NCBI GenBank assembly: GCA_002914805.1
Contig: JXTB01000001.1
Coordinates: 1,370,525-1,434,524, forward strand
Length of the DNA stretch: 64,000 nucleotides
Source of the DNA: Parasponia andersonii
Lineage: Eukaryota > Streptophyta > Magnoliopsida > Rosales > Cannabaceae
Direction of reading: 5' to 3'
Shown: piece by piece, positions 1-13,560 of the stretch
Numbering within the stretch: the first letter of the stretch is position 1
How the letters are laid out: every line of letters begins with the position of its first letter
Notes under the pieces: generated by a model
Told to the model about the DNA's origin: nothing
Seen by the model: only the letters and a program-made list of their open reading frames with translations
Database searches by the model: none
Position numbers and translations under genes: made by a program

Positions 1-3000
1 TCTGACAATTTTAAGAAAATTTTTATTATGTTCAACTATGATTTAAAAGAAATTGACTGACTGATGATGATAAGAATCAATCTTATCGATATATTCTCTC
101 TTAGCGTTAATGGGAGAATGCTACTTGTGGTACTTTGCTTATGTTGACTCTTAGGGATTTTGGGGACCCTAATTAAAATCTATTGTAGATTAGAGTCATC
201 GTTGAATTTGATAATATTGAGTTCAACTTATGATTCATTACATGATTTGAGATAGATCTAAGCATCATTATAGTTATATAATTGATGACATATAGATCAG
301 TTTACTCATGAGTTTATATTGAGAGTTATTGAACTCTTACTATTATATTTTAAAAAGGGAATACTTAAAATTCAGGCTTGGTTTGCCAATGGCCAAAGTA
401 GAACCTTATTGTGAACTAGTGTAGTATTCCTATATGTCCTTAATTTTGTGTCGCATATTTTCAAAAATATTTTTGAAAAATTATTTATGATTTCTATAAT
501 GAAACGAGGTTAGATGGGAGACAGGTGTCGCTGCAAAGATAGTCTATTCTATTGAAACCTTATTTCTGGGGCATTGTAGTATTGTTAACTATTTTAATTG
601 TGTATTGGGTATTGAGTCATTTCTATATGACTACCTTTTGTACCAACGACTTAGAAAGTCTTTGGAGGTGATTGATGATTTGGGATTGTTATTATAATCT
701 TATATTGGGCAAAGAGACTTAAAGTCTCTTGATTTAATTATAGTGTGAGTTAATACCCTGTGATATTACTTTGGATAAGAGACTTGGGAAGTCTTTGGAC
801 TATATGTATTATGTGGATACTTGCATTTTATATACATGAACTGCAGTAGTCCTATTGGCATTTGTTGTGCTAAGTACTTCTGTGTTGGAGATTTCTATTT
901 ATAGTAATTCTAGTCTTATTCTTGACTAGAAATGTCTTGTATACATGGTAATTACTTACTTGTTATGAGAAATGGTAAATGACTTTGTCATTGTACTCTT
1001 GTTGACGTTTTGACCTCTAAACTCGTCTATCTTATGTCGATGAAAAATTTCGTTAATGTCCCTTGACTCAGTGACTATTTAAGACCAAGTTTAGCTATAG
1101 ATAAATGAAATTGTCCCAGTTTGTTATTGATTTGGTGTGATTTAGGGACGGTATTGTACATACCTGACTTTTGGTCTACTACACTATATAGGTGCCTAAC
1201 AATAATTGTTCTGATTATAGAAGTCCTGTGTTTTCAACTTCTAATCCTAATTAACACTATTGCTTCTGCGAAGAATTATCAATTTGGGATCATTGTCTCT
1301 TAATTCTTGTATCAAGACCTTATGCCTATCGGTGAGTCATCTTGTGATTCCATATCTTTTATGTACATCCTTATCACAAACCTTTATGTGGCATTGATAT
1401 ATTGGTAGAATCTCAACCCCAACTGAGAAGTGAATGTTTCACACTTTTTAATTTTATCAGTTTTTAATTTACTACTCCTACATCCTGTAACAAGTGATTT
1501 ACTCTCTCTGACTGCCAACCCCTTGTTGTTTTATTAGAACCCCTATCGTATTTGAATTTTGGGACGAAATTCTTTTAAGGAGGGAATGATATAAAATCCC
1601 TAAATTTTTGTAAGGGTAAAATGGTCTTTTGGCACAAATTTTTATAAAATAATCATAAAAATAAATAAAATAATAATATATATTTTTAATTTGAATTTTG
1701 GACAAAAATGTGAGAATATTTGAAAGAGGGACCAATTTGCAAAACTGAATAACTATTTCGAAATAAAAATTTTAAATCAAGGACTTATGTATTTTTAAAA
1801 AATTATACTGCTCTTTAATAGGCTGACATGTGTCCAGCCTATTTCCTCTCAGCTCTTTCCCTCTCTCCTGCGATTTCTCGGCCAAAACGCCGAAAAACTG
1901 GCGAAGCCCCGACAAGGCACTTCCCAGTGTCATCAAGCACCCCTACCATCCGCGGTCGACACTTGGAGGTTGGATGATCCTCATGTCGCCGTCCCTGTCG
2001 CCTGATGACATCCTGTTCACCGCCGATGACGCATAGAATCTGCGAGCTATTTTTTGATGCCGACACCAATTCCGATGATGTTTGGCTGTGAAAGTGGTCA
2101 TATTTGACTAATCTCATCAAAATCTTCAACGTGGTATATATATCTTGACTCAATATTGCTCGGATTAAATTTTGCCATTTTGGTCAATTTTGAGCTATTT
2201 TAGTTTTATATTTTAATTTTTCAATCCGACCGTTAGATCACAAAATAAACGTCATAATTGTGATGTACTCATATAAACAATAATTTTGATATATATATTG
2301 ACTATATTTGGCGACGGACACAAAAATTTAAATCGAACGGCTTAGATTGCCTCGATTTGCATGCTGTGGGCACAGGTTTAGCCCGAGCCCGAATCGGTCA
2401 AATTATATATCTAACTTAGTATTTTTGGGTACTCCAAATTCATTGGTGAAGTTTGTTTCACGATCTGAAGCTCTGATTGAAATTGAGTTTTTAAACCTAT
2501 CGATTAAAAGGTTCGAAAACGACGCATGACCCTCCAAATGATGCCAAACTTTTTCCATTAGCCTCGTAATGCTATTTGGAAACTCGATTGAGATAAAGAT
2601 TCGATTACTTAATCTTTAAACTGGTTTAATTTTATGCTTCACATATTTTTGATAAATATGGAATTTCGTGAAATTATTTATAAAAATGTGATTTATATCT
2701 ATTTTGACTTGGTTTGAAATATAAACTGCTTAGGAGGCACATTACATTAGTTAGTATGTCATATATACTGTTTGAACCGTTTTCTATAGAAAATCGGATT
2801 TTTGGGTTTTCATAAAAAATGGTTGTTATAATACCGAAATTTTTAGAAAATCTCAAATGATTTGAGAACTCAATTTTGAGGACTAAAAGTAGTTTGATTA
2901 AAGAATACTGCGTGATTATCTTGAGATTTTATGGAAATGGTGCAAATCCTTATTCTGTCACTTATATAGCATTTGCATGCATTTACATACTTACGCGGCC

Positions 3001-3870
3001 GCCGGACTTATGATGCCCCATGTTGGATGATCAGAATTACGACGCCTTTTTAGGTGGCTCGGACTTACGGGTAATCCACTAGGACACTTCGGATATCATG
3101 ATTGCATACATGGTTATATGTTAGCTTGAATAGATATATACTGGTTTTGATGGATGTTTTACAATAGTTTGGAATATTTGAACTATTGGACTATGATTTC
3201 TACTTGGGTTTTGTGAACTATTTTGAATGGAATACTAATTATGCAGGACTTTCAACATGAGTATATTTCTTACATATAAAAATTTATAATCGATTCTCTA
3301 TTGAGCATTCACGTGCTCACCCTGTCCTCCTCCCACTTTCAGGTGTTGATTTAATTTTTAGAGTAATTATCTTGGTGGCTTGACAAGCTTGTTTGGCTTA
3401 TATATGTCATCTCACATGTCTCCATTAGTTGGTTCATATTCTATATCATCCTTTCCTTTACATATCAAATTTATTTAACCAATTATAATGTATTTATTAA
3501 GTAGATGTATGAGGATAAATTTTGCTATTAAAATGAGTTCTTAGAAATACAAATGATTTTATGCTAATTATTTGAACATTGGACTTAAGGTTTAATTAGA
3601 TTCATTTTCCTGTAATTTATAAATTTACAAATGTTGCTAAACTAATTAATTAGATTTCCTTTTAAACTTTTTTTTTTAAAAAGATTTTCCTTAAAAAAAT
3701 TAAAACAAATGAAAAATTTCTTGATTGTAAAATTTGCTTACTTTTGAGAACTAAAATCTAAAATTTCAAGTATTCGATTTCCTAGAACTTTGGAAAAACC
3801 ACTATTTACTACTATTTCAACATAAATTTATTAATAGTTACGACCTTGGATTTCCGGTCGTGATAATACA
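1..3870 (+). mobile_element. 3' part of a Ty3/gypsy LTR retrotransposon
   Basis: Positions 1-1586 read as the non-coding stretch between pol and the 3' LTR; I find no open frame with gag or pol similarity there. A purine-rich tract (taaggaggga, about 1576-1585) lies immediately before the LTR start, as expected for a polypurine tract, and sets the element on the plus strand. The internal part continues beyond the left edge of the window, so the 5' LTR and coding region cannot be seen. The Ty3 assignment rests on the tract, the LTR style and the lack of any Copia feature; it is an inference. Confidence 0.6.
1587..3870 (+). repeat. 3' LTR of the left-edge Ty3 element
   Basis: The LTR begins tgatataaaatccc directly after the purine tract. 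It contains a GC-richer block (about 2990-3080) and a pyrimidine-rich block (about 3310-3345) of the kind found near the R region of large plant Ty3 LTRs. It most plausibly ends at ...gtgataataca (3861-3870), giving TG...CA termini and about 2.28 kb. The right boundary is inferred only from the terminal CA and the change in composition, because the partner LTR is outside the window. Confidence 0.5.
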
Positions 3871-3888
3871 TATGTATCAAATTTTTTT

Positions 3889-3985
3889 AGGTGTTTTACA
3901 ATTTAAATCATGAAGTTTGGACTTCAAAAATACTCTGAGATTTAGGTGTTTTGCAATTTAAATCATGAAATTTGGACTCCAAAAA
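3889..3985. repeat. tandem duplication, two units of about 55 bp
   Basis: The string gtgttttacaatttaaatca with its continuation (3890-3932) recurs with few changes at 3945-3985. It lies just outside the LTR end and is non-coding. Confidence 0.7.
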
Positions 3986-4095
3986 ATAATATCTTATGAT
4001 TAAGAATTTTTGAAAATGAATACTCTGAATTACTTAGACAGAGCCAAAAAAAAATTTCAAGGGGACAAAATCTAGTGTTAAATTTAATTCTCCCT

Positions 4096-4133
<38 letters not shown>

Positions 4134-5597
4134 TATTTTAAATACTTAAGCAAATAAATTATTGGAAAATAAATAGAAAAATACATGAGATAAACCTAGG
4201 ACACTAATTTCACCTTCAAAATCCTCTTAATTTTCTATTGTTTCTTCTTAATCTAATTAATTTATCCAAGTACTAATTAGAATATCCTAATGTATATTAC
4301 TAATCTCTTCCAAGATTTAGCAGTAATATCTTTATTTGATAATTTACTATATTCCTATGAAAATTGAATTAAGCAAAAGATTCAAAAAGTTCTATTATTA
4401 TTTTTTTCTAAAATTGTATAAACCTATTAGTATATTTTTATTCTATACAATTTATGCTATTTATTCATGGACATATTCTAAATCTCTTCTTCTAATTCAG
4501 TCTAAAAATTCCTAATAAATTAACTGAGCGATCAATTCAATCAAAATCATTAATCACAGCTAGAATAAATACTTAGTAACATAAAGAAATTAGAATTAAA
4601 AATTAACTAAGAAAACTTAAGAATCCATTGATATCCTAAAAATAAAAATCTAGTTCATAACTAAATAAATAAAAACCAAAATAATTAATTTGAACATTAA
4701 AAAAATAAAAATTAGAACTAAAAAATAAAACCAAACTGAGAAATACACGATTAAAGGTCCACTCCACCACTGCTCTCTCTGGAATGCGTATTTTTTTCTC
4801 ACTGTAATCCTTTTATAGCTGATGGGAATGAATCACGTTTTCTAAGGCTCTATTCTAATCCGAGGAGTGTGTCCTATTTTTTTTTCTTTCTTTTCTTTTC
4901 TTTTTTATTTTAAATTTGATACTCGAAATCATCAGGTGCAGGATATCATCGTAAGCTCGACACAGATCTCTTTCTTGATTAGCTAAAAGGATAGGTTGAC
5001 TAAGACCAATGTCATGGCATTGCATGACAGGAAAAGAAACCGTGTGTACGGGATGTTATCGGCACAGGATCATATACGGCTTGGAAGGCCAGCTGACATC
5101 GTCCTGTGCCCCACCTATCTGCTATGACCTCCGCCACTCACGATGTATTCTCTAACGGCTCCTAACGCCCATGAATCCTCCTCCAACTTGCGCGATTGAG
5201 CTTCTCTCTTTTCTGATTTTTATTTTTTATTTAGTCTAAATCAAATTCAAAACAAATTAAATTAAAAACCTAAAACGAATAAAATTAATTCCGAATTAGC
5301 TAAACTAAACTAAACTAAATTAAATTATCTTAAACTAAATTAAATTAAATACCAAACCTAATAAAAAATAAGTAAAATTAAATAAAACTAAATCAAAGTG
5401 AAATAAATAAAATAACTTAAATTATTTAAAAATTAAACTAAAATTACTTAAAAATACCTATTTTAAGTACAAATAACTTTATTTTTGTAAAGTTATCAGT
5501 TAATTAAGCCATGCCATACATGCCAAGACCATTACGTGCTTGTACTTGTCATTGTGCTATTAGCATGGTTATTTATTATTTAATTGTTTCTGTTTTT

Positions 5598-5757
5598 GAT
5601 ATTTTACTATTTTCATACTTCATTGTGCTAATTTATGATTATATCAATTTCAGGTTAAAGTCTTTCACATTATTGATATTTTACTATTTTCGTACTTAAT
5701 TGTGCTAATTTATGATCATATTATGCAATTTCAGGTTAAAGTCTTTCACAGTATTGC
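5598..5757. repeat. tandem duplication, two units of about 77-83 bp
   Basis: The block starting gatattttactattttc at 5598 repeats at 5675, each copy ending in caggttaaagtctttcaca. No coding potential is visible. Confidence 0.75.
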
Positions 5758-6476
5758 TAAAAATCAAGATTCCAAAAATCAAAAAACAAATAAAAACAAT
5801 CACACAAATCACACACACACGCGCGTAATTTAAGTGATTCAACTAATATAGTTTCCTTTCATTATGCAAGTAATTCTTATTAAATCTCAATCTGAATACA
5901 CACAAGGTACATGCACTTAATCTCATTGTTTTTTTTTAGCCGAGTTCTTGCAAATAAACTAATTCAACATTTTATTTTGAAATTACTTGTTATGATTTAC
6001 AGTTATACATATGTATATATAAATTGGATCAGCAACCAAAATTCGTTTGAGATTTAGAATAGTTAGTTTATCAAAATATCCTTCAAATAAATTATTAAAA
6101 ATTAAATTAAAAGTCAATAACAAAATTATTATAAAAAAAAAAAGCTCCAAAACCCACCCTCTTCTAAGCCTCTCCCCTTCCTCCATTATCGGCTTTGGAT
6201 CTTTTTTTTTTTTGAACAATCAATCGTCAGCACATCTCGCAGCATGTAAACCTTTATCCTCATAGACGACGAACCCCAACACATTGAACACAGAAACCAA
6301 CAAAGCATAAGCATGGAGATTGCATAAACGAAGAAGAAATAATTTAGTGTACCATCGATATAGGCAATTATTTGTCAGGCTTTGTTTTTTTTTTTTTTTG
6401 TATCATTTTGTTATTGTTTTTTTCTTTCTCCTTTTTATGGTTTTATGCGTCTGAGTTGTTGAGGTTTCTTTTTAGT

Positions 6477-6516
6477 GCGTGCGTGTGTGTGTGTTTTTTT
6501 TGTGTGTGTGTGTGTG
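6477..6516. repeat. (GT)n microsatellite interrupted by a T run
   Basis: Two GT stretches are separated by an eight-base T run. It is simple sequence with no further role visible. Confidence 0.8.
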
Positions 6517-8060
6517 AAAGAAATGAGTTGTTGAGGTTTGACTCTAAGTTTTTTGGAAGTAACTTGGACGATATATATCGTGATTAAACTTAAAAAAGAG
6601 ATTATTCATGGTGAGATAGAGGTGGAAGAAGGAAAACATTGATTTTTTTTCATTATTTATTAAAATTTTTGTTGACTTTAATTTAGTTTAAATTTCAAAT
6701 ATAATTTTGAATTATACTTCAAAAAATAAAATTTTGAGTTTATTTCAAAAAAGTATTATGGTCAATTAATAGTTCTAAATTGATGTTTCGCTATTTGAAA
6801 GTAATATTTGCAATAAATTTCAAATTTTAAAGACAATATTGATAATAATAAATATACAAGATCAAATTGAAAAATAAAAATAAAATACATAATATAAAAG
6901 TCATATTATTCCATTAAAAATAAACACATTTGATAAGTAACTAAGCCCGGTTTAGTGGCACATACCACGAGAGACCATCTTCTTGTGTTAAAAACTTGAA
7001 TAATCGTTCTTTATTTTATTTTATTTTTTATGAGAGATTTGGGAATAGAGTTTTAGATTTCTGTATTAAATGTAAAGTTTAGCTACCAATCAAGTTAAGC
7101 ATGTAATAACTACTTATTATGTAGAAAAATTTAGATGAATGATCAATATTATAAATTTGATTAAGTAGATGTCTATTTTTTAAATTTTATACTTAAATAT
7201 TCAAGTATATATATTTTTATATTTAGTAAATATGTTTATCTACCAATTTTAGTTACTGAAATATATTGGGTATATAATTTTTTTATACTTGATATATAAA
7301 ATTTTACACTTAGTATATAAAGATATATACCGGACATTTTACTATAATATTTGACAAATAAATATTTACTTAAATTAAGCCAAAAATTTGGTCATATTCT
7401 ATAAGTCCTATTATGTACTTCATTTGCGAGCGCTATCGAATACAAAACATAAGTTGTTTTGATTTGGTTCTTTACGGAACGAGGGAAGGTTAACAAAAAA
7501 ATGAAAATATTTTCGCTAACTTTGTATATGTTTATTGCTCTCATTCTTAGCAATCCACTCGAAAATAATACTCGTGTGATTATTTTGTGTGAATAACACA
7601 TGCAGCTTCCAGCTTTTTGATTCATAATGAGTCATTGCAATTCCTTAAGATTAGTAATGGACCCCAAGCTCCAACGTTTATCATTAAGGAAACAGCCTAT
7701 ACAAGATACCAGCCATTAGTACACAAGAATTTTAGCCGTTTTCTCATTCTTTGGTCTAACAACATGAAATGCATACAGATAGACAACAAAGAAAGGATTA
7801 GCACTTAGCAACATGGAACAAGTCAATAATCTGCAGAAACCAAGATTCAAACCGAAAAATGATTGTATAATCCGAAACCACATGTTCAAAAATAAAAACG
7901 GAGCTAAACTTGAACAACTCGAAAAGATTTTACATTGTCACTAATCAAGTCACTCATATAGATAAACCAATCATCTCTTCTTCTAAAAGTCGGTCTTTGA
8001 GGCTTTTCCTGTTCGATTGATAGTATCTCATAGCGATGGTGAAATCAAATTTATGGAGTC

Positions 8061-8118
8061 AGCCAAGTCAGATGTGAAAAGGTAAAAATCAGTCAAGTCA
8101 GATGTGAAAAGGTAAAAA
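8061..8118. repeat. tandem duplication, 30-bp period
   Basis: The 28-bp string beginning agccaagtcagatgtgaaaa (8061) recurs 30 bp downstream with one change (8091). Confidence 0.75.
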
Positions 8119-8879
8119 CTATTATTATTTGAGATGTTGCAACGTCACTATCTATATTAACTTACAATAATTCTGAGTTGATGTTGCAACATCACTAAAA
8201 TATTTGACCTAATATTTTTGAATGTATTTATCCGAATTTTACAGCTATCATATAATTGAATATTTGTTCAATTAATCGTGTTTTAATAAAAATTATTAAT
8301 GATTGATGTTTATCTTGTAGAAAAATTATATTCACATATTTATTTCTTATTTAGCTGTGTTTTAATGAAGAATGATTATTATGTAATTGTTAATATTAAT
8401 TGATTAATATTTTTAAAAATAATCAATCTTAATTTTAATCAATTAGATTATAATTGGTCTAATTTTATCTGATTGTTTTAACAACTTGTATTTTTATAGA
8501 AACTGCCTTATAGAATGAAACTGTAAATTCTTCTGTACACCTTCCGTCTTTGAAAGAGCTCTCTCACACAAATCACAATAGAAAAAGCATGTCACATTTT
8601 ATTATCAGGTTGTTGTTCTATTAAGAAGTTAATTTTAAAGATATGTTTAGGTTTGTCTATAACCACGATCTTGAGTTTGAGTCTCAAGTTTTTCGAAGTT
8701 TATATTGGAGATTTTAAGTGGGATTTTCTAATCTTTATATGCATGTTGAATCAGAGGAGGTATGTATACATGGATAAGCTACAATTAACTAGTTTAATTA
8801 TTGTCTATTTATATTTATGATTTCCTTTGCTAGTACCTTATAATAGGAAAAGAACCAATAGAATGAGCATGCAACTTCT

Positions 8880-9780
8880 TCACAGCATGTTTAAGAAAAT
8901 ACTCAGGTGCAATACAAACCATAACATAGTCACCTTTGTTAAACTCTTGATGTTGACGATGGAGATCTGCTGAATTCTTATACTTTTCATTACTCAAAGT
9001 AATTTTTTGTCAAATTTCTTCATGCAAACTATGAATATGATAAGTAAAATCTTTGGCTAAATTGGAAGGTTTATATTCAGCAGATAAAAGAATCAAATCA
9101 ATAGGCTGGCAAGGGGAAAATCTAGTAATAATCGCAAAAGAATTCTTTTTAGTCGAGCGATTGATAGAATTGTTATAGGAAAATTCAGCAATAAGAAGAA
9201 GTAGATCCCAATTCCCAAGTTTATCACCTACCAAATATCGAAGCAAGTCACCTAAACTCTAGTTAACAACTTCAGTCTGACTGTTAGTTTGAGGGTGGAA
9301 GGTTGAAGAGTGCTTTAAGATAGTTCTAAATAATTTCCACAGTGTCTTCCAAAAATATCTAACAAAATTGATATCCCTATTTGAAACAATAATCGAAGAG
9401 AGGCCATGTAAACTAACTAATTCCCTGAAAAATATTTGAGCCATATGAGAAGCATCAATATTCCTAGAACAATGGATAAAATGAGCCATTTTGGAAAATT
9501 TATCCACTATAACTATTATAGAACTATGGCTACGAGCGGTCTTAAGCAACCCTAGGACAAAATCCATGCTAAGATCTTTCCAAGGTGTATGTGGAATAGG
9601 TAGAGGAGTATACAAACCAATGTTGTATTTCTTACCTTTACCAAAGTGACAAGTACAACATTGTGAAACAATGCGTACAATACCTTTTTTCAAAGTAGGC
9701 CAATAAAAATGATCTTCTACAAAAGCTATAGTCTTATCACGACCAAAATGACCTGCTAAACCTCCTGTATGTAATTCTCA
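8880..9780 (-). pseudogene. Ty3 integrase (degenerate)
   Basis: The minus-strand translation shows the zinc-binding lead-in (GGLAGHFGRDK, about 9750-9715) and then the core, with the catalytic aspartates in DLSMDFVLGL and SNRDINFV and the glutamate in SQTEVVN. After a stop near 9258 the frame continues through LRYLVGDKLGNWDLLL to a C-terminal part with KYKNSADLHRQHQEF and GDYVMV. Integrase joins retroelement cDNA to host DNA. At least one stop and several short shifts are present, and I see no chromodomain. Confidence 0.85.
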
Positions 9781-9782
9781 TA

Positions 9783-11531
9783 TCAAAAAATCACAGAGGG
9801 AAATAAGAGGGATGCACAATTTATTTCCTTTAAAAAGGAATCCATAAAGAATAAGAAAATTGGGATGGAATTTTCCAAAACAATCAAGTAGATCGTTGAA
9901 AATAATACCAAATCTGGACAAGTAGGATATTTATCTTTGAGCCTTTCACACCCAATCACTTTAGTACTCATCAATTGCAAAATAGTAGCAACACGACTAA
10001 AAGCATCGGTGGCTTTATTTTCTATCCCAGAAAGATGATTAAGAACAAAAGTATAATCTTGCAGAAATTGTATCCATTTAGCATGACAATTACTCAACTT
10101 ATGCTGAGAATTAATATACTTCAAAACTTGGTTATCGGAATAAAGAACAAATTTTTTAGGTAGTAAATAATATCCCCAGTGTCGAAGAGACTGAACAACA
10201 ACATAAAATTCCTTGTCATAAATAGAGTAGCATTGTTTTGCCTTATTTAACTTTTCATTAAAATAAACAATAGGATGACCATCTTGGCTCAAAACTCCTC
10301 TAATACCTATGCCAGAGGCATCACAAGCAACTTCAAAAATTTTGGAAAGATCAAGATGGCATAGCACACGAGCTTCTATCATCTTCTACTTGATGTCAAG
10401 GTAAGCTCGATGAACAGCATGAGTTCATTTAAATTCCCCTTTCTTCAAACATTCAATAATAGGAGCATTGATAGTAGTAAATCTTTTGATGAATTGACGA
10501 TAAAAAAAAGCAAGGCCATGAAAACTACAGGCAGAAGTCAAAGTATTAGATTCGGGCCAATCTTTAAAAACTTTGACTTAAGATCAGCCGAAATCCCTTG
10601 AGTAGAGACAATGTAACCTACGAAAAGAACCTTAGGTTGCAGAAAAGAATATTTTTGAAGATTAACATACAATTTCTCATCACGAAGTGTTTGAAAAACT
10701 TGTCAAAAATGGTCAAAATGCTCAATCTCAGAATGACTGTAGATCAAAATATCATTTAAATAGACGACAAGAAACTTTCCCAAGAAAGGACGCAAGGCAT
10801 GAGTCATCACTCTCATGAAGGTACTAGGAGCATTAGACATGCCAAATAGTATAACCAACCATTCATATAAACCATCAAAAGTCTTAAAAGTAGTCTTTCA
10901 TTCATCACCAGGTTGAATACGAATCTGATGATAATGATTACCCAAATCTATTTTGGAAAACCATTGAGATCCAGCTAGTTCATCAAGCATATCATCAAGA
11001 TGGGGAATAGGAAAATGGTACTTCACAGTAATCTTATTAATAACACGACTATCAATGCAAATTCTCTAAGATCTATGTTTCTTAGAAGTAAGGAGAAGCA
11101 GAATAGTACAAGGACTAAGGCTATGGCGAACAAAGCCTTTAGCAAGAAGACCATCAACTTGACGATTTAATTCCTCACGCTCGGTAGGATTTATGTGATA
11201 ATGAGGAAGATTCACCAATTGTGAACCAGATATCAAATCAATGGCATGTTGAATGTCTTATAGTGGCAGTAATTCATCAGATAACTCAGTAGGCATAATA
11301 TCCTTAAATTCATCAAGTAAAGAGAGGGTAAAGTCATACCAGATGCAGACAGAAGGTGAAAACTATCCTTATGGATAAGAGCGTAAACTACACTAATGCC
11401 AGTGCATTCACATTCAAAAGGCCTGTGTGACAAAAGTTGAATGAGATGTTGAATAGAAACTTTAGGATTGGACTTGGCAACCAATTTAATACGAGTCACA
11501 AGCTTTACTGGCGCGAGATTAATATGTTTAC
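9783..11531 (-). pseudogene. Ty3 reverse transcriptase and RNase H (degenerate)
   Basis: Reading down the minus strand from 11531, the frame enters a linker, then an RT fold with frameshifts and stops. Recognisable pieces are a palm segment near 10990-10930 ([15 protein letters not shown]), a degenerate catalytic motif near 10770-10750 in which the usual YxDD reads YLND, and the thumb. RNase H follows at 10382-9783 (CDASGIGIRGVLSQDGHP, then YSDNQVLKYI and DAFSR). RNase H degrades the RNA of the RNA-DNA hybrid during reverse transcription. The altered YxDD and the multiple stops show loss of function. Confidence 0.8.
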
Positions 11532-13249
11532 TAGCGGTGTTCATGGCTGATCTAGACAGTCTAAATCATTAATTTAGAAACCAATCTGAATATGCGGTTT
11601 AACTAGTTCACTAATCTGTGCAATTTGAATTGGTCGATTTAAACCGACCAAACTGCACCTACATTTTTGCAGCCGGTTTGGACGGTTCCACGGTTTGAAA
11701 TAATTTGTATTAATACATCACCTAAGCTCATATCTTAATCATACTATTTTAAAGTCTAAATATCAAATGCAAATTGCAAACTGACCACCACATAATTAAA
11801 AGTTACAACTATATAGAAAATTATAGTAAACTTAAACTTTAGTTACATCCTAATCAAAATTGAAAAGCAAATTTGAAGTCCAAAATATCTAAGTCTAGAA
11901 TAAAATTTGCTTAGTATTACATGCCAAAACAACAAACAAATCTTGAAACTTCAATCGGCTCCAACTTGCAAAAAGAAAGTAATAAACAAATATTAGATAT
12001 ATCAACAAGGCTTAAACAACAAAATAACATAAGTGTTTGAGTAAGATAGGCTTAGTACTATATGCCAAAACAATAAACAATGCTTGAAATTTCAATCAGC
12101 TCTAACCCGCAAAAAGAAACTAATATTAGACACATAAAAGTATATTATAAGCACATATTATAATTAAAAAAACATGACGAGTATACTATCAAACCTAATC
12201 AAGATTTACTACTTCAGATGTCAAGGTTGATTTCTCAACAAAATATAAAATATAAAATAAAATATAAAGTTAGACAATGATATTGTGATATAAGACATAG
12301 ATAATATCATAATATAAAAAACTAATAATGTTAAACTATAAAGAATATATTACCTACTTCAAAGTTTTCATAAGTTGCAATTTCTTTTAAAATTAGAGCC
12401 ATGTCCAATGGCAAGGATTGAGATGTCAAACAAATATAAAAATTATAACATAATTTCATACTATACAAAATTAAAAGGCACATAGTCAAGCTCAACACAG
12501 ACAACAAAATTAATTAAAAAAAATTAATTTTTTTTCAATGGGGGAAAATAAGAAATAACAAAAGTAAAATCCCTCTTTATTAGAAAAGTAAACTAGTTGT
12601 TAAATTATTCTTATTAGATTTAAGACCCTTTGTTTTGTATATTTTTTTTCCTTTATCAAGGAGGGAGTTTTTAATAGCCTAGCCATTCGGAAGCTGTACA
12701 CTATGATCAACTATATCTGTATTTGGATATTAACTAAGATGCAATTCTTTTTTTTTGACGTAACGAAAATGCTAATTATCTTGACAGTTGATCTATATTC
12801 ATGAGTTGAATAATTTGACGTTTTAGGTAGCAGTCAAGTCATATGATTTTAATTTTTTTTCTATACAAAATACCAAGTATGTGATGCAACGCTAGTCTAG
12901 TGAACTTATTGTTTAAACAATTTGTCAAGTAGCATTGCTCAAAATATATAAAAGACTAATTTATGAGATGCTGTCACATTAAAGCACCAAACTCACAAAA
13001 TAAAGACTGATAGGACAGTAAAAGAAGTAGCTGCTCACTTTCTAAGCTAGATAGACAAGAGTCTACTAATATCTGTCTATTGTCTAAAAACTCTTGATGT
13101 AGGAAAGGTAGAGAAGTAAATTTAATTCTTGATCCCTATCACATATACTCAAATATCTCTAGCAACAGACTAGATCAACGAGCTACGCTGATGAACTTAC
13201 TAAAAATCTACTGTAAGACACAAATGCAACATAAATGAACTTACAAGTA

Positions 13250-13540
13250 CTTTTAGAGCTTGATAACTGAAAGTTCGGAATAATAGTGGAATAGCAGCGG
13301 CGTGGAGGAACTACAGGAGCAACAGCGGCGGCGAGCAGCAACAAACAAGGCAGCAGCGTGCGTGTGAGAGAAAAGAGAAAGGGAGAGAGCGAGACACGGC
13401 GAGAGAGTGATGGGGAGCTGCGAGTGAGACACTGTGTGAAGATGAGATTGACTAAACTCACTGACGGTTGGAGAGAGTGACGACTGAAGTGAAGTAGTGA
13501 ACTGAGGGAGGGTTGGCTGCAAGTGAAAGTGCAACCCTAT
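13250..13540. other. GC-richer block inside the hAT element, function unknown
   Basis: This 290-bp block has a composition unlike its AT-rich surroundings, with gcggcggcg and gagagagcgag runs. Two overlapping minus-strand frames of about 92 codons cover it, but they are Ser/Leu/Pro-rich and resemble no family I know. It may be a 5' untranslated exon of the ancestral element or a captured host fragment. I assign no product. Confidence 0.35.
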
Positions 13541-13560
13541 GGCTAATTCGTTGATGTGCT

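Larger units (their letters stand above)
3871..8830. other. AT-rich gene-free interval
   Basis: No gene is supported here. Visible contents are a 55-bp tandem duplication (3889-3985), a 30-base T run (4099-4128), a less AT-rich block at about 4900-5190 that looks like remnant repeat DNA, a tetranucleotide-like taaac/taaat stretch at about 5290-5350, a 77-bp tandem duplication (5598-5757), a (GT)n stretch (6477-6516) and a 30-bp tandem duplication (8061-8118). Open frames are short and low in complexity. Confidence 0.6.

Noticed and set aside
1121-1303. Short open frames in the left Ty3 internal region
   Set aside because: They show no family resemblance, are Leu/Ile-rich by composition and lie in what is normally non-coding sequence before the LTR.
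5983-6587. Several 60-78-codon frames with Phe/Lys runs
   Set aside because: They are translations of T/A homopolymers and GT repeats; no homology or gene structure.
7392-7808. Two open frames on opposite strands around 7400-7800
   Set aside because: No recognisable domain. A short part is shared with 18865-18892, which points to repeat DNA, not a gene.
8061-8118. Two-unit 30-bp repeat considered as a regulatory array
   Set aside because: Only two units, no neighbouring gene within 2 kb on either side.
8640-8720. Possible second SINE with a B-box-like gtttgagtc
   Set aside because: No A box at the right distance; a single decayed box is not enough.
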